From positions 268,093-332,092 of the forward strand of contig NMRB01000560.1 of assembly GCA_002633025.1 (NCBI GenBank): DNA of 64,000 nt. Reading direction: 5' to 3'. Below the pieces are notes generated by a model. That model was not told where the DNA came from. It searched no databases and was given only the letters and a program-made list of their open reading frames with translations. Of the stretch, positions 1 through 11,462 are shown one piece after another. Source of the DNA: Notospermus geniculatus. Taxonomy: Eukaryota > Nemertea > Pilidiophora > Heteronemertea > Lineidae. The first letter of the stretch is position 1. Each line of letters begins with the position of its first letter. The translations under genes were made by a program, and so were the position numbers.

Positions 1-1559
1 TACAGTCAAAGAATTTCAGGGCTCATCTCAAAGTTCATGGGACAGACAAACGCGGAGATCGGGTGGAAGGGGGGGGGGTTGTTTGGGGTCAGAGAGTGGA
101 CTCTCCAAAACTGTGTTCTGACAACATGCCAAGATGAGGTTAAATTCATTAACAATGAAAGCAGGGTTAAGAAAATCATCATATTTATTGATCAGTACTG
201 TGGAAGTCACACTCAAATCAATTCATTCAATGTATTGTTTGAAAAAGATCATAATTCTATTTTGAAGACAAAAGCATATTTTTTCAGTTGACTGCGTCTA
301 TTCTCATCCATAATCAGCTCCACCAATTGTAATGAATCATCACAAGAAATGAAGTTATCTACAACTTCCCAGGATACAGTAAAGTCCTGCCCATCAGGGC
401 ACCTCCATAATCAGGGATGAATAACCTTGATGGCCTCTGGTTTTCTCAGTTTTTGCAAAACTCTGACATTTGACTCACAGACTGACTTCTCCAGCAAATT
501 GCCCGTTTCAATTCCAGGCAGAAAACTCAGGTCCCGTTGCTGGAACTACTTACCGGTACATTGAATACAATAATATAACACCCAAGTCAGTCTGTCTGAT
601 GGGAGACCATCATAATTTGAAACCTTATATTAAACAGTACAAAACTGTATCTGCAAACATGCACATACGGTAATATATCCTCTGTTACTGTCTTCCATTT
701 TATTGAAAGTGGTCATCCTAAGTGTTGATGTCCATAACACAATGTGTGCCCACGCCAGAAACATAGGATGAATAAACTTCAGCTGACATGGCAGTGTTTC
801 GACACCATTGATATTTTAATACGGAATTTCATAACGTGTTCATGCTCCTTCCATGAATATCATTGTTCTTAGACAGACACCAAAGAAATTTCACTCAACA
901 GACACACAAATGGTCCAGAATTTCAATCGTCTATCACTTATCCATGGAAAACAGCACTCTCTGTCACCGCTAGACCTGTAGTTTAGAAACAGATACAGTT
1001 TATCTATACAAGAATATTTGTATAACATCCTTGACCTCAGTGACTCCTCATTCAGAGGAATTTTATCATAGTGAAGACAGTAGAGACACCAAGTGTTGAT
1101 TGAAAGAACTGCAGATAACTCCTCTGACTCAAGGTGTTCCGTCTAACAAGACCAAACTGACTGTGCAGAGAAGTGAACTACCTGAACTAATACACGTGTG
1201 ACTCCTGACAAATCAGCCATGAAGTGAAATGAATCTTGCACAGATGTCTAGCCAAACAAGTATGGGAATGAGTGGAGTGTGTTTTATGATGGCAGCTGGT
1301 ACCACTATCAAACTAAACACACATATCATTCATTAACCCTTCAAAAGCTAGCACGCTTAAGGGAACGTTGCAAAAATTGACCTAAAATTCATAGAAATAC
1401 GAGCACAACAAGATAAAGTTGAGGCAAGATCCATGAGTTACTTGTGGATCTTGCCTCAACCTTTGGCCATATGTTTTGATGAAATCTGTCCCAGTGGACG
1501 GCAAAATAGTGCTGCCACCTGCCAGAAGACACGGCACTTACCTTTCACCCAAATGGGCT
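1..1559. other. No supported gene; likely 3' flank of TRNAU1AP
   Basis: Only short open frames without domain content are present on either strand. There is a short homopolymer G run near 70-78. The stretch next to 1559 is likely the 3' untranslated region of the minus-strand TRNAU1AP gene, but I could not define its polyadenylation site. An inverted pair around 1410-1460 (ttgaggcaagatccatgagt and its near complement) forms a small hairpin. Confidence 0.5.
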
Positions 1560-4390
1560 TCATGCTGCTGTTTCTACGAGTGTGTTGACGGTATCTTTAC
1601 CAGCCCACCGTGACTCCTCAAGTGCTTCGAACAGATCCTGGAATGTCAAGTGATACGACGTTTGATTCAATAGAAATGACCTCGCACAAAACCAGATAAA
1701 AATGCCACCCATTTCAGAGCTTTCAATACAACTTGCAAGCAATTACCACCAAGAGAGAAACATGCTGCCTTCTTCACTCAACACTTGCAAACTTTGTTCT
1801 ATTTTTATGAAGGATGAAGCAATGGGGAGAATACTGGGAATAAGGTACAAGACAGTCACAATGAAAGCTACTTACATCACACTCTTCAATGTATTTTTCA
1901 TTTTCCTCATCAATATCGAATTCTTCATCAGGATCTGAAATAAACAAGACGCTTTCAAAATCAACTTCATCATATCATGGATTCTATCATTTGCAATTAT
2001 TGTACAAAAATACACTACAGGGAAATAATGCCATGCATAAGAAATGCATATTCAAATTGCCATAACACAAACAGACAACAGTCCAGAATGAACAACAAGG
2101 TGAAGAGAATGACGTGAAAAAGACATGATTTGAGAAGAACTTTTATTTGAACAGTTTCACAGCAAAACTGACCACTGACTGACTTCAACACTGAAATAGC
2201 CTACAACACGGATGGGTCAGAGGTTAAAACACTGCCGTCTTGTGCGTTTGATACTGGAGGTCCCAGCTTGATCCCTGGCTCTTTTCAATTTCTGTTGTTC
2301 AGAGAAGACTGAAAACTGTGGCCAGCTGTTCCTGAGTGTCTACTCAAAGTGAGGGGAGAAGTGTAATCTTGTGAATCCAAAAGCAGACAACAAAATTACT
2401 TAATACTAGCATACTGATGTCAAAACCTAACAACATGTGACTTGTTGATGACAAAAGCATGAACACAGGGGAAGAAATGGCTGATTTTCAAGGTGAATAT
2501 ATATACGGCCCAAGACCTACCTTCTAAAACTTCCAAGTCATCGTAAGCCTGGCCATTGTCTTGTCCTTCCATGTCTGCCCCAGAGCCATCCTGGTTGCCA
2601 TAGTTACCATAAAACTGTTGATGGCCAGACTGGTTGTAATAATTTTGGTACTGTTGATTGTACTGGTACTGGTTGTATTGGTTGTAATATTGGTCATAAT
2701 TACCACCGCCACCGCCTCCGCCTCCCTTACCTCCTTGGAAGGGCGGTCTGAAATAGAGAAAATGTTTTGTAGACAACCAGATAAGCACAGGTTGTAGTTT
2801 AAGAGGTGATTTGGGGTTTGTCTCCGACACTTACCGCTTGGGCGTGGCAAGACTGACTCTGAGAGGTTTCTTCCCAACACCAGTCTCATGCTGCATCTCA
2901 AGCAAAGCTCTATGTTGGTCAACTTCGTCACTGAATCGGACAAATCCATAACATTTGCTGCGCCCGCCGCCATCCAAGACTACCTTGGCTGTACGGCAGG
3001 AGGGGTATCTCTTGAATGCATTGAATAAGGTGTAGTCATCCACATCTTCAGACAGGTCACCAATGAAGAGAGAATATTCTGGTCTGGAAGGAAATGGAAC
3101 AATAGGTAATGAACTCAGCTTCTGGTGGGCGACTGACATGGATGATATCAATTTCGTATTATTACCGGTAGTTTCCCTCAGAAATATTCAAGTTCAGGGT
3201 TTGATGTCCCATATGAACGGCCACCCTTTATTTGGTGATTCAAGTTGGGCACATTGATGTATTTTTCAGTGCACATGCACCTGTGAAATCAGTCATGTCA
3301 GACAACTCACTGTAACAAGTGTTCCTTCCCATAGCTGGCGTGATTCAGCTTGAATCTTTTAGGCTGGAAATAAAGCTTAAAATTAACTGCTGGGAACATA
3401 GAATAGAAAGAAACTCAGCACTGCCAAATGCATTCAGATTCCAATCACACTCCTTGAAAATCTAATTGTTCAAATTAGAATCTCACTATGATGAGGTAAA
3501 AATCATACCGGTGCTGTGCCAGGGACAACTTTCCCATTCAGCCGCAACATCGCCCTCTGTGCTGCTTCATTGTTTTTGAATTCCACAAAGCAATAGCCCT
3601 GTGGAAACCTGGAACACAAAATGCCATCATCATTCATTATGATATTGTAGTCTACTGCCATCTACTTTTACCAAATCATTCACCACTAGCCCATGTTGTA
3701 GTTCCAAACTCTACACATCAACAGACATTTTTCAAGGATACGAGTGATGGTCTTCAGTATATTGACCAGATAGATACAAAGCAACATCATCAGTATGATA
3801 TGGTGTTTTACCCGGTTTGTCTGTTCCTTATCAGTTTAACATTGGTCACCATCTCCTGCAGTTCACTGAATGCATGGATGATGAAGTTCTCATCCATGTA
3901 GGGCTCAAGCTGGAATGAAGAAAGAAGGAAAACATTACAATCTTTTATTTTGGTTCCATTCTCAGGAACAAATTTAGAATCCCCGATCAGTGCCCCCCAA
4001 AAGGTCCCCGATTGACGGAATAAGCCGCATCGATGATCCAACAAAAATAGGATTTCCATTGTGTGCCATTGCCGGTGGGTGGGGGAGTAGCTACGCCTAC
4101 CTACGTCGTCACTTCCGATCGGGGATTCTAAAGTTTAGATCCGAAGAGCATAAAACAACTGTCATTACACTATTTCTGCTGTGTCTGGTCATCAATGAGC
4201 CTTGTGTTGAGCGTAAAAGATCCATACCTGCCATGCCTGTACATTTGTCGTGCACAGTGCACAGTGCACGCACCTACATTTCAGGCGAGGAGGGCCAGGA
4301 CGACGAGAAGACTAATCGTTCGACTTTGAATTTTACAGATGATCATTCCATACTTACATCACCCATCCATAATGTGCTATAACTAGTCAT
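1560..4390 (-). CDS. TRNAU1AP: tRNA selenocysteine 1-associated protein 1 (SECp43), complete, 8 exons
   Basis: This RNA-binding protein is associated with selenocysteine tRNA and selenoprotein synthesis. Coding exons in transcript order are 4390-4358, 3909-3812, 3608-3509, 3363-3311, 3083-2835, 2747-2521, 1934-1876 and 1637-1560. All phases agree and every junction is GT-AG; the product is about 298 aa, close to the roughly 287 aa of the vertebrate protein. RRM1 opens with [15 protein letters not shown] and has the RNP1-like segment GYCFVEF. RRM2 begins [10 protein letters not shown] and has YGFVRF. A Gly run followed by a Tyr/Asn/Gln-rich segment and an acidic C-terminus matches the family layout. 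Exon 1 is only 33 coding bases ([11 protein letters not shown]) and was found from the splice donor GTAAGT and the family start motif WMGD. A poly-Gly run in exon 6 is longer than I recall for other members. Identification is from recognised family sequence. Confidence 0.93.
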
Positions 4391-5287
4391 TTTAGATTTC
4401 TTCCACAGACTGAAATAAACCCGCAAATCAAGGTGAAATTATTGAAGAAAGAGAGGAAAATCGTCACAAAATCGAGACGAACGCCACCATGCCAATCGTC
4501 GTCGATAGTAAACTGTGCGGACTGAATCCACGTTTGCCGCGGATGTGCCTCTGAAGACAGTGCGATTCGGTTTTGTCTCCAAGCAATTTAGGAGAGTGTA
4601 AACGGACTGGGCGGGTCAGTACAGTTATCAAAGGGACATTTAAAATGACTCCGGATTTTGGCAAGGGCTGATTTCAGCCGCCAGCCGGATCACCGCCGGG
4701 CCGGCAAACCGACGGCCAGACATTACAATACAATACAATACAATTCATGGATTATACGAAGTCAAGAATGAGACATAACTAAAATACTTCATCATTTAGG
4801 CTACTTATTTATTCAAAAATAACGTTAGCCTTTAGGATAACAAAAATAATCTCAGGTTACAGACAAAAGTCAATCTCGGCAGCGAGACAAGAAATGCTTC
4901 TTCTTGGGCCGCCATTTGGAGGGAGCGGCGGCTCCAGAGCGTTCGTAAAATCAATCTTCCTCCGTCCAAGGTAAAATCAATCTTCCTCCAAGGTAAAATC
5001 GAATAGTCTTCAGGATAAAAAACCAGCCAGCTGGCTCTGCCTCTCCATGGCGTCAATCCGTCAGTAATTTTATGGTGCCTGCCAACCTGTGTTACGCGGG
5101 TTCATTGGCACACGGATTTGGTCCGATTCAGGTCCGTAAAAAATAGCTCAAATGGACTTTTGCGTTCTAGTATCCGGAAAACTAGGGGCAAACGGACTGG
5201 AAAGTTGAAACGGGCCGGATCTGTGCGCCAATGAACCCCGCTTTACTGGTCAACTCAGTTAAAACTCTTTCTGATTGTAGTCTCATA
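4391..5287. other. Intergenic: TRNAU1AP 5' flank and promoter region
   Basis: No coding exon is supported here. The block next to 4391 should hold the TRNAU1AP 5' UTR and promoter. A short tandem duplication (aaaatcaatcttcctcc, twice) lies at 4945-4995, and a cataca-like (caata)n run lies at 4727-4742. Confidence 0.4.
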
Positions 5288-6955
5288 TCAGCAGAACCTG
5301 AAAAATGTATCGCAAGTAATGATTTCTCAAAAGAGCGAAATACGGTGACAGTGAGCAGGATGTGATGTGCGATGATTTCTGATGACACGCAGGAGGAGAC
5401 CGGTAAGTTCTCTGAACGCCGAAATCGCCGACTGCTGGCTATGTGGCAGCTGCAACACAACAAAGCCTAGCGCAAATTTCCGTCAAAACTCAATGAGTTA
5501 GGGCTGTTTTCAAAGTCGACTGCCCCAACGCTGTCGACTCGTCATTCGGCCGGGTCAGTCGATTTTAACAGACACCCCTAACGCATCGTGTTTTGTCGCG
5601 AATGTAGTCCAGTAAATTTAGGAATTAATGTGGCTTTACGCTGGTGTGGGGTGGAATCCCATTAACTCACCCGCATGTCCGCCTGCAATGGTCCTTGGTG
5701 AAGTTGTAGAGACCGTTGCGAGTGAGACATCCGTTCAGTTTTTTCCAAATGTTGCAAGCATAGGCGCTGCCACTGTCGTAACAAACTGGAAGGTAAGTTA
5801 TGTCCAAAGATTGAAGTCGTACCCCCAAGAAAGCGCGTGTGATACAAAGGTTTATGAGGGTGGGGGCATCCGCCAAATGCTTCAACGAGTGACACCGGAC
5901 GCCCTCCCGTCCGGTTGATCCGAATCAGTTGGAGATTTGAGCCAATACTAACAAGATTGATGTTCTCAGGCGTTTTCCCATCAGATGAGATGAAACAAAT
6001 GTGTCAACAGAGAAATATACGACCAAAATCCCGTTTTTGAAAGCTTCAGGGAAATACTGGTCAGAATAAACAAGTGAGCGGTAGTGATTACCGAGAGACG
6101 TCTCTGTGGGTGCGGGTTGGTCGCCCGCGCACTGGACGTATGGACAACAGCCAGGGAAAGTCAAGGAGCTGTTGGTGACGATCTCACAGTTCGCCGTGTC
6201 TGGCAACTCATGCTCGGGAACGACTTTCCGACACCTGCGAAAAAAACATTTTATCAGTAAATTGAGAGCAAAGTTTCAGTGGAACATAAAATAAACGCGG
6301 ACCGGAAAAATAACGGAGTATGGTTGAGGTGACGTCTGGTTTTATCCAGGGATCCCTGTGCCAATCTTCCCTGGACAGGCTCTGCTACTATCTGACACTG
6401 GCGAAGACGGACGGACGGCTACTAGGCTATAACTTACCGGACGTCGGTGCGACAAGGACCTATGCCATAAGTTATATTGCCATATTATTCGACTAACAAC
6501 GACTAACAACTGGCTGGATGACTTGAACTTACTCGTGTTTGATAATGTAATATCCACTTGTCGCTTCAAAACAGACGTATTTGGAACAGCCCCTGTACCA
6601 AACATGGAGATGGCTTCCACAACTCTTGACTGAAGGAAAATGACAAAACAATCTCAGCGAATCAGCAAAAAGAGATTAATATGAATTGACAGACTGAATG
6701 GATTAAAGTTTCAGATTGTAAAGTTCCAGCCTGAAGAAGACCCCGCTTGGGGTCGAAAATTTGCAAATATTCTGGAAATTGACTTTATATACTTTATCAT
6801 TTTGTGTGTCGATTTTTGTGAATGGAAGTCAATATTACTTCATACTCACGCGCTTTCGACTTTGATAGCACCGTTCCGCCGGATCCAACCTCAGCCTGAT
6901 ATAAACAACAAGCAAAGAGGACAACTCCGAACACAAAAAATCGTGTCAGTCCCAT
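5288..6955 (-). CDS. Secreted SVWC plus ShKT domain protein, paralogue A, complete, 5 exons
   Basis: Exons in transcript order are 6955-6850, 6629-6533, 6234-6092, 5785-5671 and 5297-5288; phases agree, giving about 156 aa. Exon 1 encodes a signal peptide (MGLTRFFVFGVVLFACCLY). Exons 2 and 3 hold eight cysteines in single-domain von Willebrand factor C (SVWC) order: SCGS, RGC, VC, then CRK, NCE, the CC pair and VQC. Exons 4 and 5 hold a six-cysteine ShKT-like domain (VCYDS, AC, GC, HC, TCG, FC), completed only by the 10-base last exon that encodes F-C-stop. SVWC proteins such as arthropod Vago are secreted and often linked to immune or environmental responses; ShKT is an extracellular module. 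Joining both is unusual to my knowledge. The function here is not shown. Confidence 0.82.
5494..5597. repeat. Foldback element related to the 63-64 kb cluster
   Basis: Inverted arms (gttagggctgttttcaaagt and aacagacacccctaac) enclose the core gtcgactcgtcattcggc. The same core occurs three times at 63.2-63.9 kb, so this is a dispersed palindromic MITE. It lies inside the last intron of the SVWC-ShKT paralogue A gene only if that gene extended further left. As annotated it is within the 5298-5670 intron. Confidence 0.7.
6725..6775. repeat. Short palindromic repeat unit (gaccccgcttggggtc)
   Basis: The hairpin core GACCCC-gctt-GGGGTC is preceded by cctgaagaa and followed by gaaaatttgcaaa. The same unit recurs at 60640-60680 and 60762-60800, so it is a dispersed family and not a gene-specific element. 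Confidence 0.65.
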
Positions 6956-7572
6956 TTTAATGCCAATATTTTGGGTTTACTCCATGATAAACAAATTGGC
7001 CCTTATGCTAGGCCCAATACAGGTAAATAATCTATGTGCGTTGTGGGTTGTGATCAATAATTGATCGGTTATTGCAAAAGCTTCCAAAGTACAAGTCTCG
7101 CTCATTATGAATGGTATTTTAAATGCCTTTTGCAATACAACAATTGTTACCGAAGATTAGCGTTGAGCAGGAGTAGTATAAAACGGAGTCGCAAAACTTA
7201 TACCTGTACTGTCGCGTTTGACCAAGTTAGGCCGATTACGTGATAGGGACAATGACGTCATGCCTAGTTGAAGATGTAAACAGAAAATGGTTCGTTCCAA
7301 ATCCCCAAAACAACATAAACATGGGACAGGATTTGAAGGGTTCCTGCATGGTGCAGTAGCCCGGGGGTGGGCCGTGGATAGGGGGTATGTGTCTGACAGA
7401 GCGGAACTGCCAGGGATCACGCGCAAAATTCAAACAATGTGTGTCAGATTGATTGTTTTTGTAACCGTGGGATTCCGCGCTCCGTCAGGGTCCCTGTCGC
7501 ATCGAAGCTCGTCTCTGGGTCCACTTCACTTCAAAGTATTCCGCTTTTGAAGCACGATCCTATCTCTGTCTT

Positions 7573-8987
7573 CTACGTAAGGGGAGTGCAGATCCTGAAA
7601 AGACAGACAGGTAGTAAACATGCGCAGAACGGGACACAGGGCAAAGGGGCCTCGCGACTTTTCCCTAAAAGTCTGCTACGGGCGGTACTCTCGGGGAAAC
7701 CACCGGTGCACCCGACTTACCCACACTTGCGGCGACAATGGTCCCTGGTGAAGTTGTACAAACTACTCGTCGTGAGGCAGCCTTTAAGTTTCTTCCAAAC
7801 TTTGCAGGCGAAGGGCGAGGCACTGTCGAAGCACTCTGAAACGAAGACATAGTGGTGAAGACAGTGCCACGCTTGTCATTAGGAAATAGGGAGTTTTCGC
7901 AAAGCCCCCGAAACCCCAACGCGGACGCCAAACCCATTGTTCGTTGCCACGAAAGAACACCGAACAATAGGATAGACGTTCGCGTTGCCGTTTCGGGGGC
8001 TTTGCGAAAACTCTATGTTTCAGATGCTTACTTTGAATCGGAGCAGGAGAAATCATCTGTTTCCCGGGACATTGGACGGCGGGACAGCAGTTCGGGAACG
8101 CAGCAGAGGTGTTGGCTGCAATCTGACAGTTCACAGGATCCGGCATTTCGTACTCGGCTATTGGACGGCAACTGAAAATTTGGACAAAGGTTTGAAGATG
8201 ACCGTCTGGGAGGCCACTTGAGGCTTGCTAGCACAGGCCAGTTGATATGGACAAGATGAAGATGACTGATTCAGCCTCAATCGAAGTCTCGTCTTCGAAA
8301 CAAGTGCGCTGTATGTCGCCCCGTCACCTCGCTGCGAGACGTTTTTTTGCGGCTGTTGTGATTATAGGGAGTTTTCGCAAAGCCCCTGAAACGCCAACGC
8401 GAACGTCTGTCCTTTTGTTCGGTGCTCTCTTCGTGGCATCGAACAATAGGTTTGGCGTTTCGGTGGCTTTGCGAAAACTCCCTATTAATAATTAGCTTCG
8501 AGCCCCAAAAGGTTTGAACCGTCATAATCTGTCCAGTACTTACGAGTGCCTTACGACGTAGTCTCCACTTTTCGCTTTAAAACAGGCAGACTTGAGGCAA
8601 CCTGAAAACCACGTGCGACCGTGGACGCCACAGTCTTTGACTGAAAATGGAGGAAGACCAAAAGTGGACTGGTTGTGGGACACGGACACGGCTTGCTGGG
8701 ACAATCCTTCTGTTCACACCACAGTAATGATGAGAACTCCGAATGTTTCTCTAGGCTGCCTTCATGCGTTGACATCTTCGTACGGCACCGCCCACCACTT
8801 GAGGCAAGGGAGGGCGGCTTCAGTAGACTTAGGGGCTAAAACCAACTGACAGGACCCGGGAATGCATCTGATTCTTCTTACCTGATTTGAATTTGGTGAT
8901 AACTGTCCCTCCATCTCCTATACCAGCGGAGTAGAGAAACCAAGCAAATACAACAGCTACATCCACGACAAAGACAATGCGTCCCAT
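7573..8987 (-). CDS. Secreted SVWC plus ShKT domain protein, paralogue B, complete, 5 exons
   Basis: This is a tandem paralogue of the gene to its left. Exons in transcript order are 8987-8882, 8640-8544, 8171-8032, 7835-7721 and 7594-7573, about 159 aa. Exons 1, 2 and 4 have exactly the same lengths as in paralogue A (106, 97 and 115 bases) with the same phases. The signal peptide is followed by the eight-Cys SVWC pattern (DCGV, GC, AC, SCRPI, NCQ, CC, VQC) and the ShKT pattern (KCFDS, AC, GC, HC, KCG, IC), ending in four extra residues. Introns 2 and 3 each carry a copy of the same palindromic MITE. The sequences have diverged strongly outside the cysteines, so the duplication is not recent. 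Confidence 0.82.
7886..8016. repeat. Palindromic MITE, copy 1
   Basis: The terminal inverted repeats are agggagttttcgcaaagccc and its complement at the other end. The copy lies in intron 3 of SVWC-ShKT paralogue B. It is about 130 bp with no coding capacity. Confidence 0.8.
8364..8486. repeat. Palindromic MITE, copy 2
   Basis: The same family as 7886-8016, with tagggagttttcgcaaagcc arms flanked by ta on both sides, which suggests a TA target duplication. It lies in intron 2 of SVWC-ShKT paralogue B. Confidence 0.8.
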
Positions 8988-11462
8988 TTTAATGCACTCC
9001 TGTCAGCTTTCCAAGAGATCATCAGTGAATATGGTAAACAGTGGTGAAGTCTATAGCTATACCATCAAAACTAACCGCGGGGAACATATCGACAGATCTC
9101 AATTTGTATTGTTTTTCTTGGAGAAGATTGAGATCACGACCTAAAGGGGACAACCTCAAGAGGTCGTGTCATGGATGATAAGCAGAGATGCTCGTCTGGT
9201 TCTCTGTCCTTTCCCTACACTAAAAATTCCACCCACATAGGGGTGGAAGACATAACCAGTCATGATCACGAGCCCTCGGCAGGACTGGGTGGTGTTGCTC
9301 AAGGAAAACTGTAAGAATGCATTAGAATGTGGGATATCTCTGAGGCACAGCAAAAATAAACTGATGCCTTCTTCTTTCTTCATTATTTATTTACATTTGT
9401 CATAGCAATTTGCATGTTACCATGGTTACAATACCAACTAGAAGAGCACAGGACAGAAGAGCAAACTGGCACAGAGACAAGCTGGAGGAGACCTACTCCA
9501 ACCAAGAAATGGTAAAAGTCAATATCAATCACCTAATGACCTTAAGTACACAGACGTCATTGGTGAGAATACAGAGGTTTTGCGCTCAACTTACGGTGAA
9601 GTCAAATCCTGTGATCATCACCAAAATTTCTACCCCTGGCGATCCTTTACTGTCGTGCACATTCCCCCCTTAGGTAGCCTAAATATTGGTGTTAAGAATG
9701 CCCTTGTATATCTGGCGTTAACACCATATTTAAAGTGACCTACATTACAAATGCTTATCTAAGGACCGTCAGCATTATTTCAGCACAAAATCTCCTCTAG
9801 TGGAAACCTCTGCAAGGAAGACACCTCTAAGCATTGGCTTATTCGAAGAGTGCCCTTCTTACAGAAATTCTACAGTATTTACATGTGATATGAAAAGAGA
9901 AATTCTTTCATTTTCAGCACCACTAGAACAGAGAACACAAAACAGAGATTTACTGCAACACGCCAATGGAACAGGAAGCATCCAAGATGAGCGGCTTGGA
10001 AAAAAAGAATCCCCACTGAAGCCCAGTTTAATAGAGAGGGTGGGGAAGGGAAATGTCACGTAGGTCAAACACTGTGGCCTTCCTGCTTGTGTAGGAAGCT
10101 TAATGGAGTAGAGTAGAGGAGCGGACTTTAGGATGGAAATAAATAAATTCCTTCAAAATGAAAATCATATCCTTGCGAAACCAAATTACATCGACTGATG
10201 CATATATACATACAAACTCAGTGATAATTTTGAACACAACGAAAAATACACCAAATACTGTTTAAAGCATAACAGAAATTACTGATACTGATCACAGAAC
10301 TATGTACAGGAACTTAAAAGTAAATCCAAAATAAGGGATCTTATGCAATAACCAGATACTTCCAGGGGTTCTGACACTATTAGAGTACCGGTATACCAAG
10401 TAGAGAGAAACAAATGGCAGGGGATCTCACTTCTGTGGGACTAGTGGACAAGCAAGTTGATCGGGGTCATCTCCAATTACATACTGAACGATGAGAGCAC
10501 AAGGTAGAAGCTGGTCAAAAATGGTCTCTATCAATATGAGTGACGACCCCGTAGTCACATCACTGAAGCCAAAGCAATCCCTCACAATACTACTGAAAGA
10601 CATATTAACCCAGTACTGCCTGATTACCAGAGGTGAAACACTAAATGCATGGACTCACACAGATCAGTTTGAAGGAGATTACTACAGTGATCATTTGAAT
10701 GGCACTAAAGTTAATTGATGCAAGGAGAAATCAGTGGCGACTCCGAAAACCATCACTGCAAAACTCTGACCATCATGAAGGTCCGGGGTTCTCAGCGCTA
10801 GTCCACTTTGACACTCCCCACAAAGATTTGTCTGCAGGGAACAACATTGGCCCAGCAGAGAATCTTCTCTTGCATCAAGTGATCCTCAGTGTTCCACTCA
10901 ACACACCAGTTGAACATGGATGCCATGACATACAGAGTTATGTACATTGACATTATATACAATACGGTAGCATCTTATTGGTCAGTTTCTTCATATCAGC
11001 ATCCATGTTTCCGACACACACACACACAAACCATTAAATCACTCACTCAGAACACAGGGCAGACATTTAGTATGCACAGCTATCATCAAAGTCAGCTTGC
11101 TATCAAACTGATAAAATATATGAAAATGGCTTCATGATTCTTTAGTCTTGACTGACAACTAAGGAACTTCCCCTCAGAAGCAACAAATCACGGTAGATTC
11201 AAAACCACAATGTTCTCTTCTACATGATATTAATTACGATTGACGAAACAGAATTTCTTGTACCGAGTGGAACCTGTCTCAGCGGACACCTCAGCTTGGA
11301 GGACACCTCTGTGTTAAGGACACCAATTTCAGACCGAAATTGGTTTTCTCTGCTCATCTTGAAGGTGCCCCCTGCTAAAAACAGGTCCCACTGTACTGTA
11401 CTCTTAGGATTCTATACCCCAGTTAAATTACACAATTTCTGCACACTAAGTTTTCCTTGTGG
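8988..11462. other. Intergenic, including the probable ASXL 3' UTR
   Basis: Open frames here are short and lack recognisable domains. The right part next to 11462 is the expected place of the ASXL 3' untranslated region, and the left part next to 8988 holds the promoter of SVWC-ShKT paralogue B. A short (ca)n run lies at 11014-11029. I see no RNA gene or structured repeat. Confidence 0.45.

Noticed and set aside
2561-2797. Plus-strand hydrophobic ORF
   Set aside because: It is the antisense shadow of the Gly/Tyr/Gln-rich exon of TRNAU1AP.
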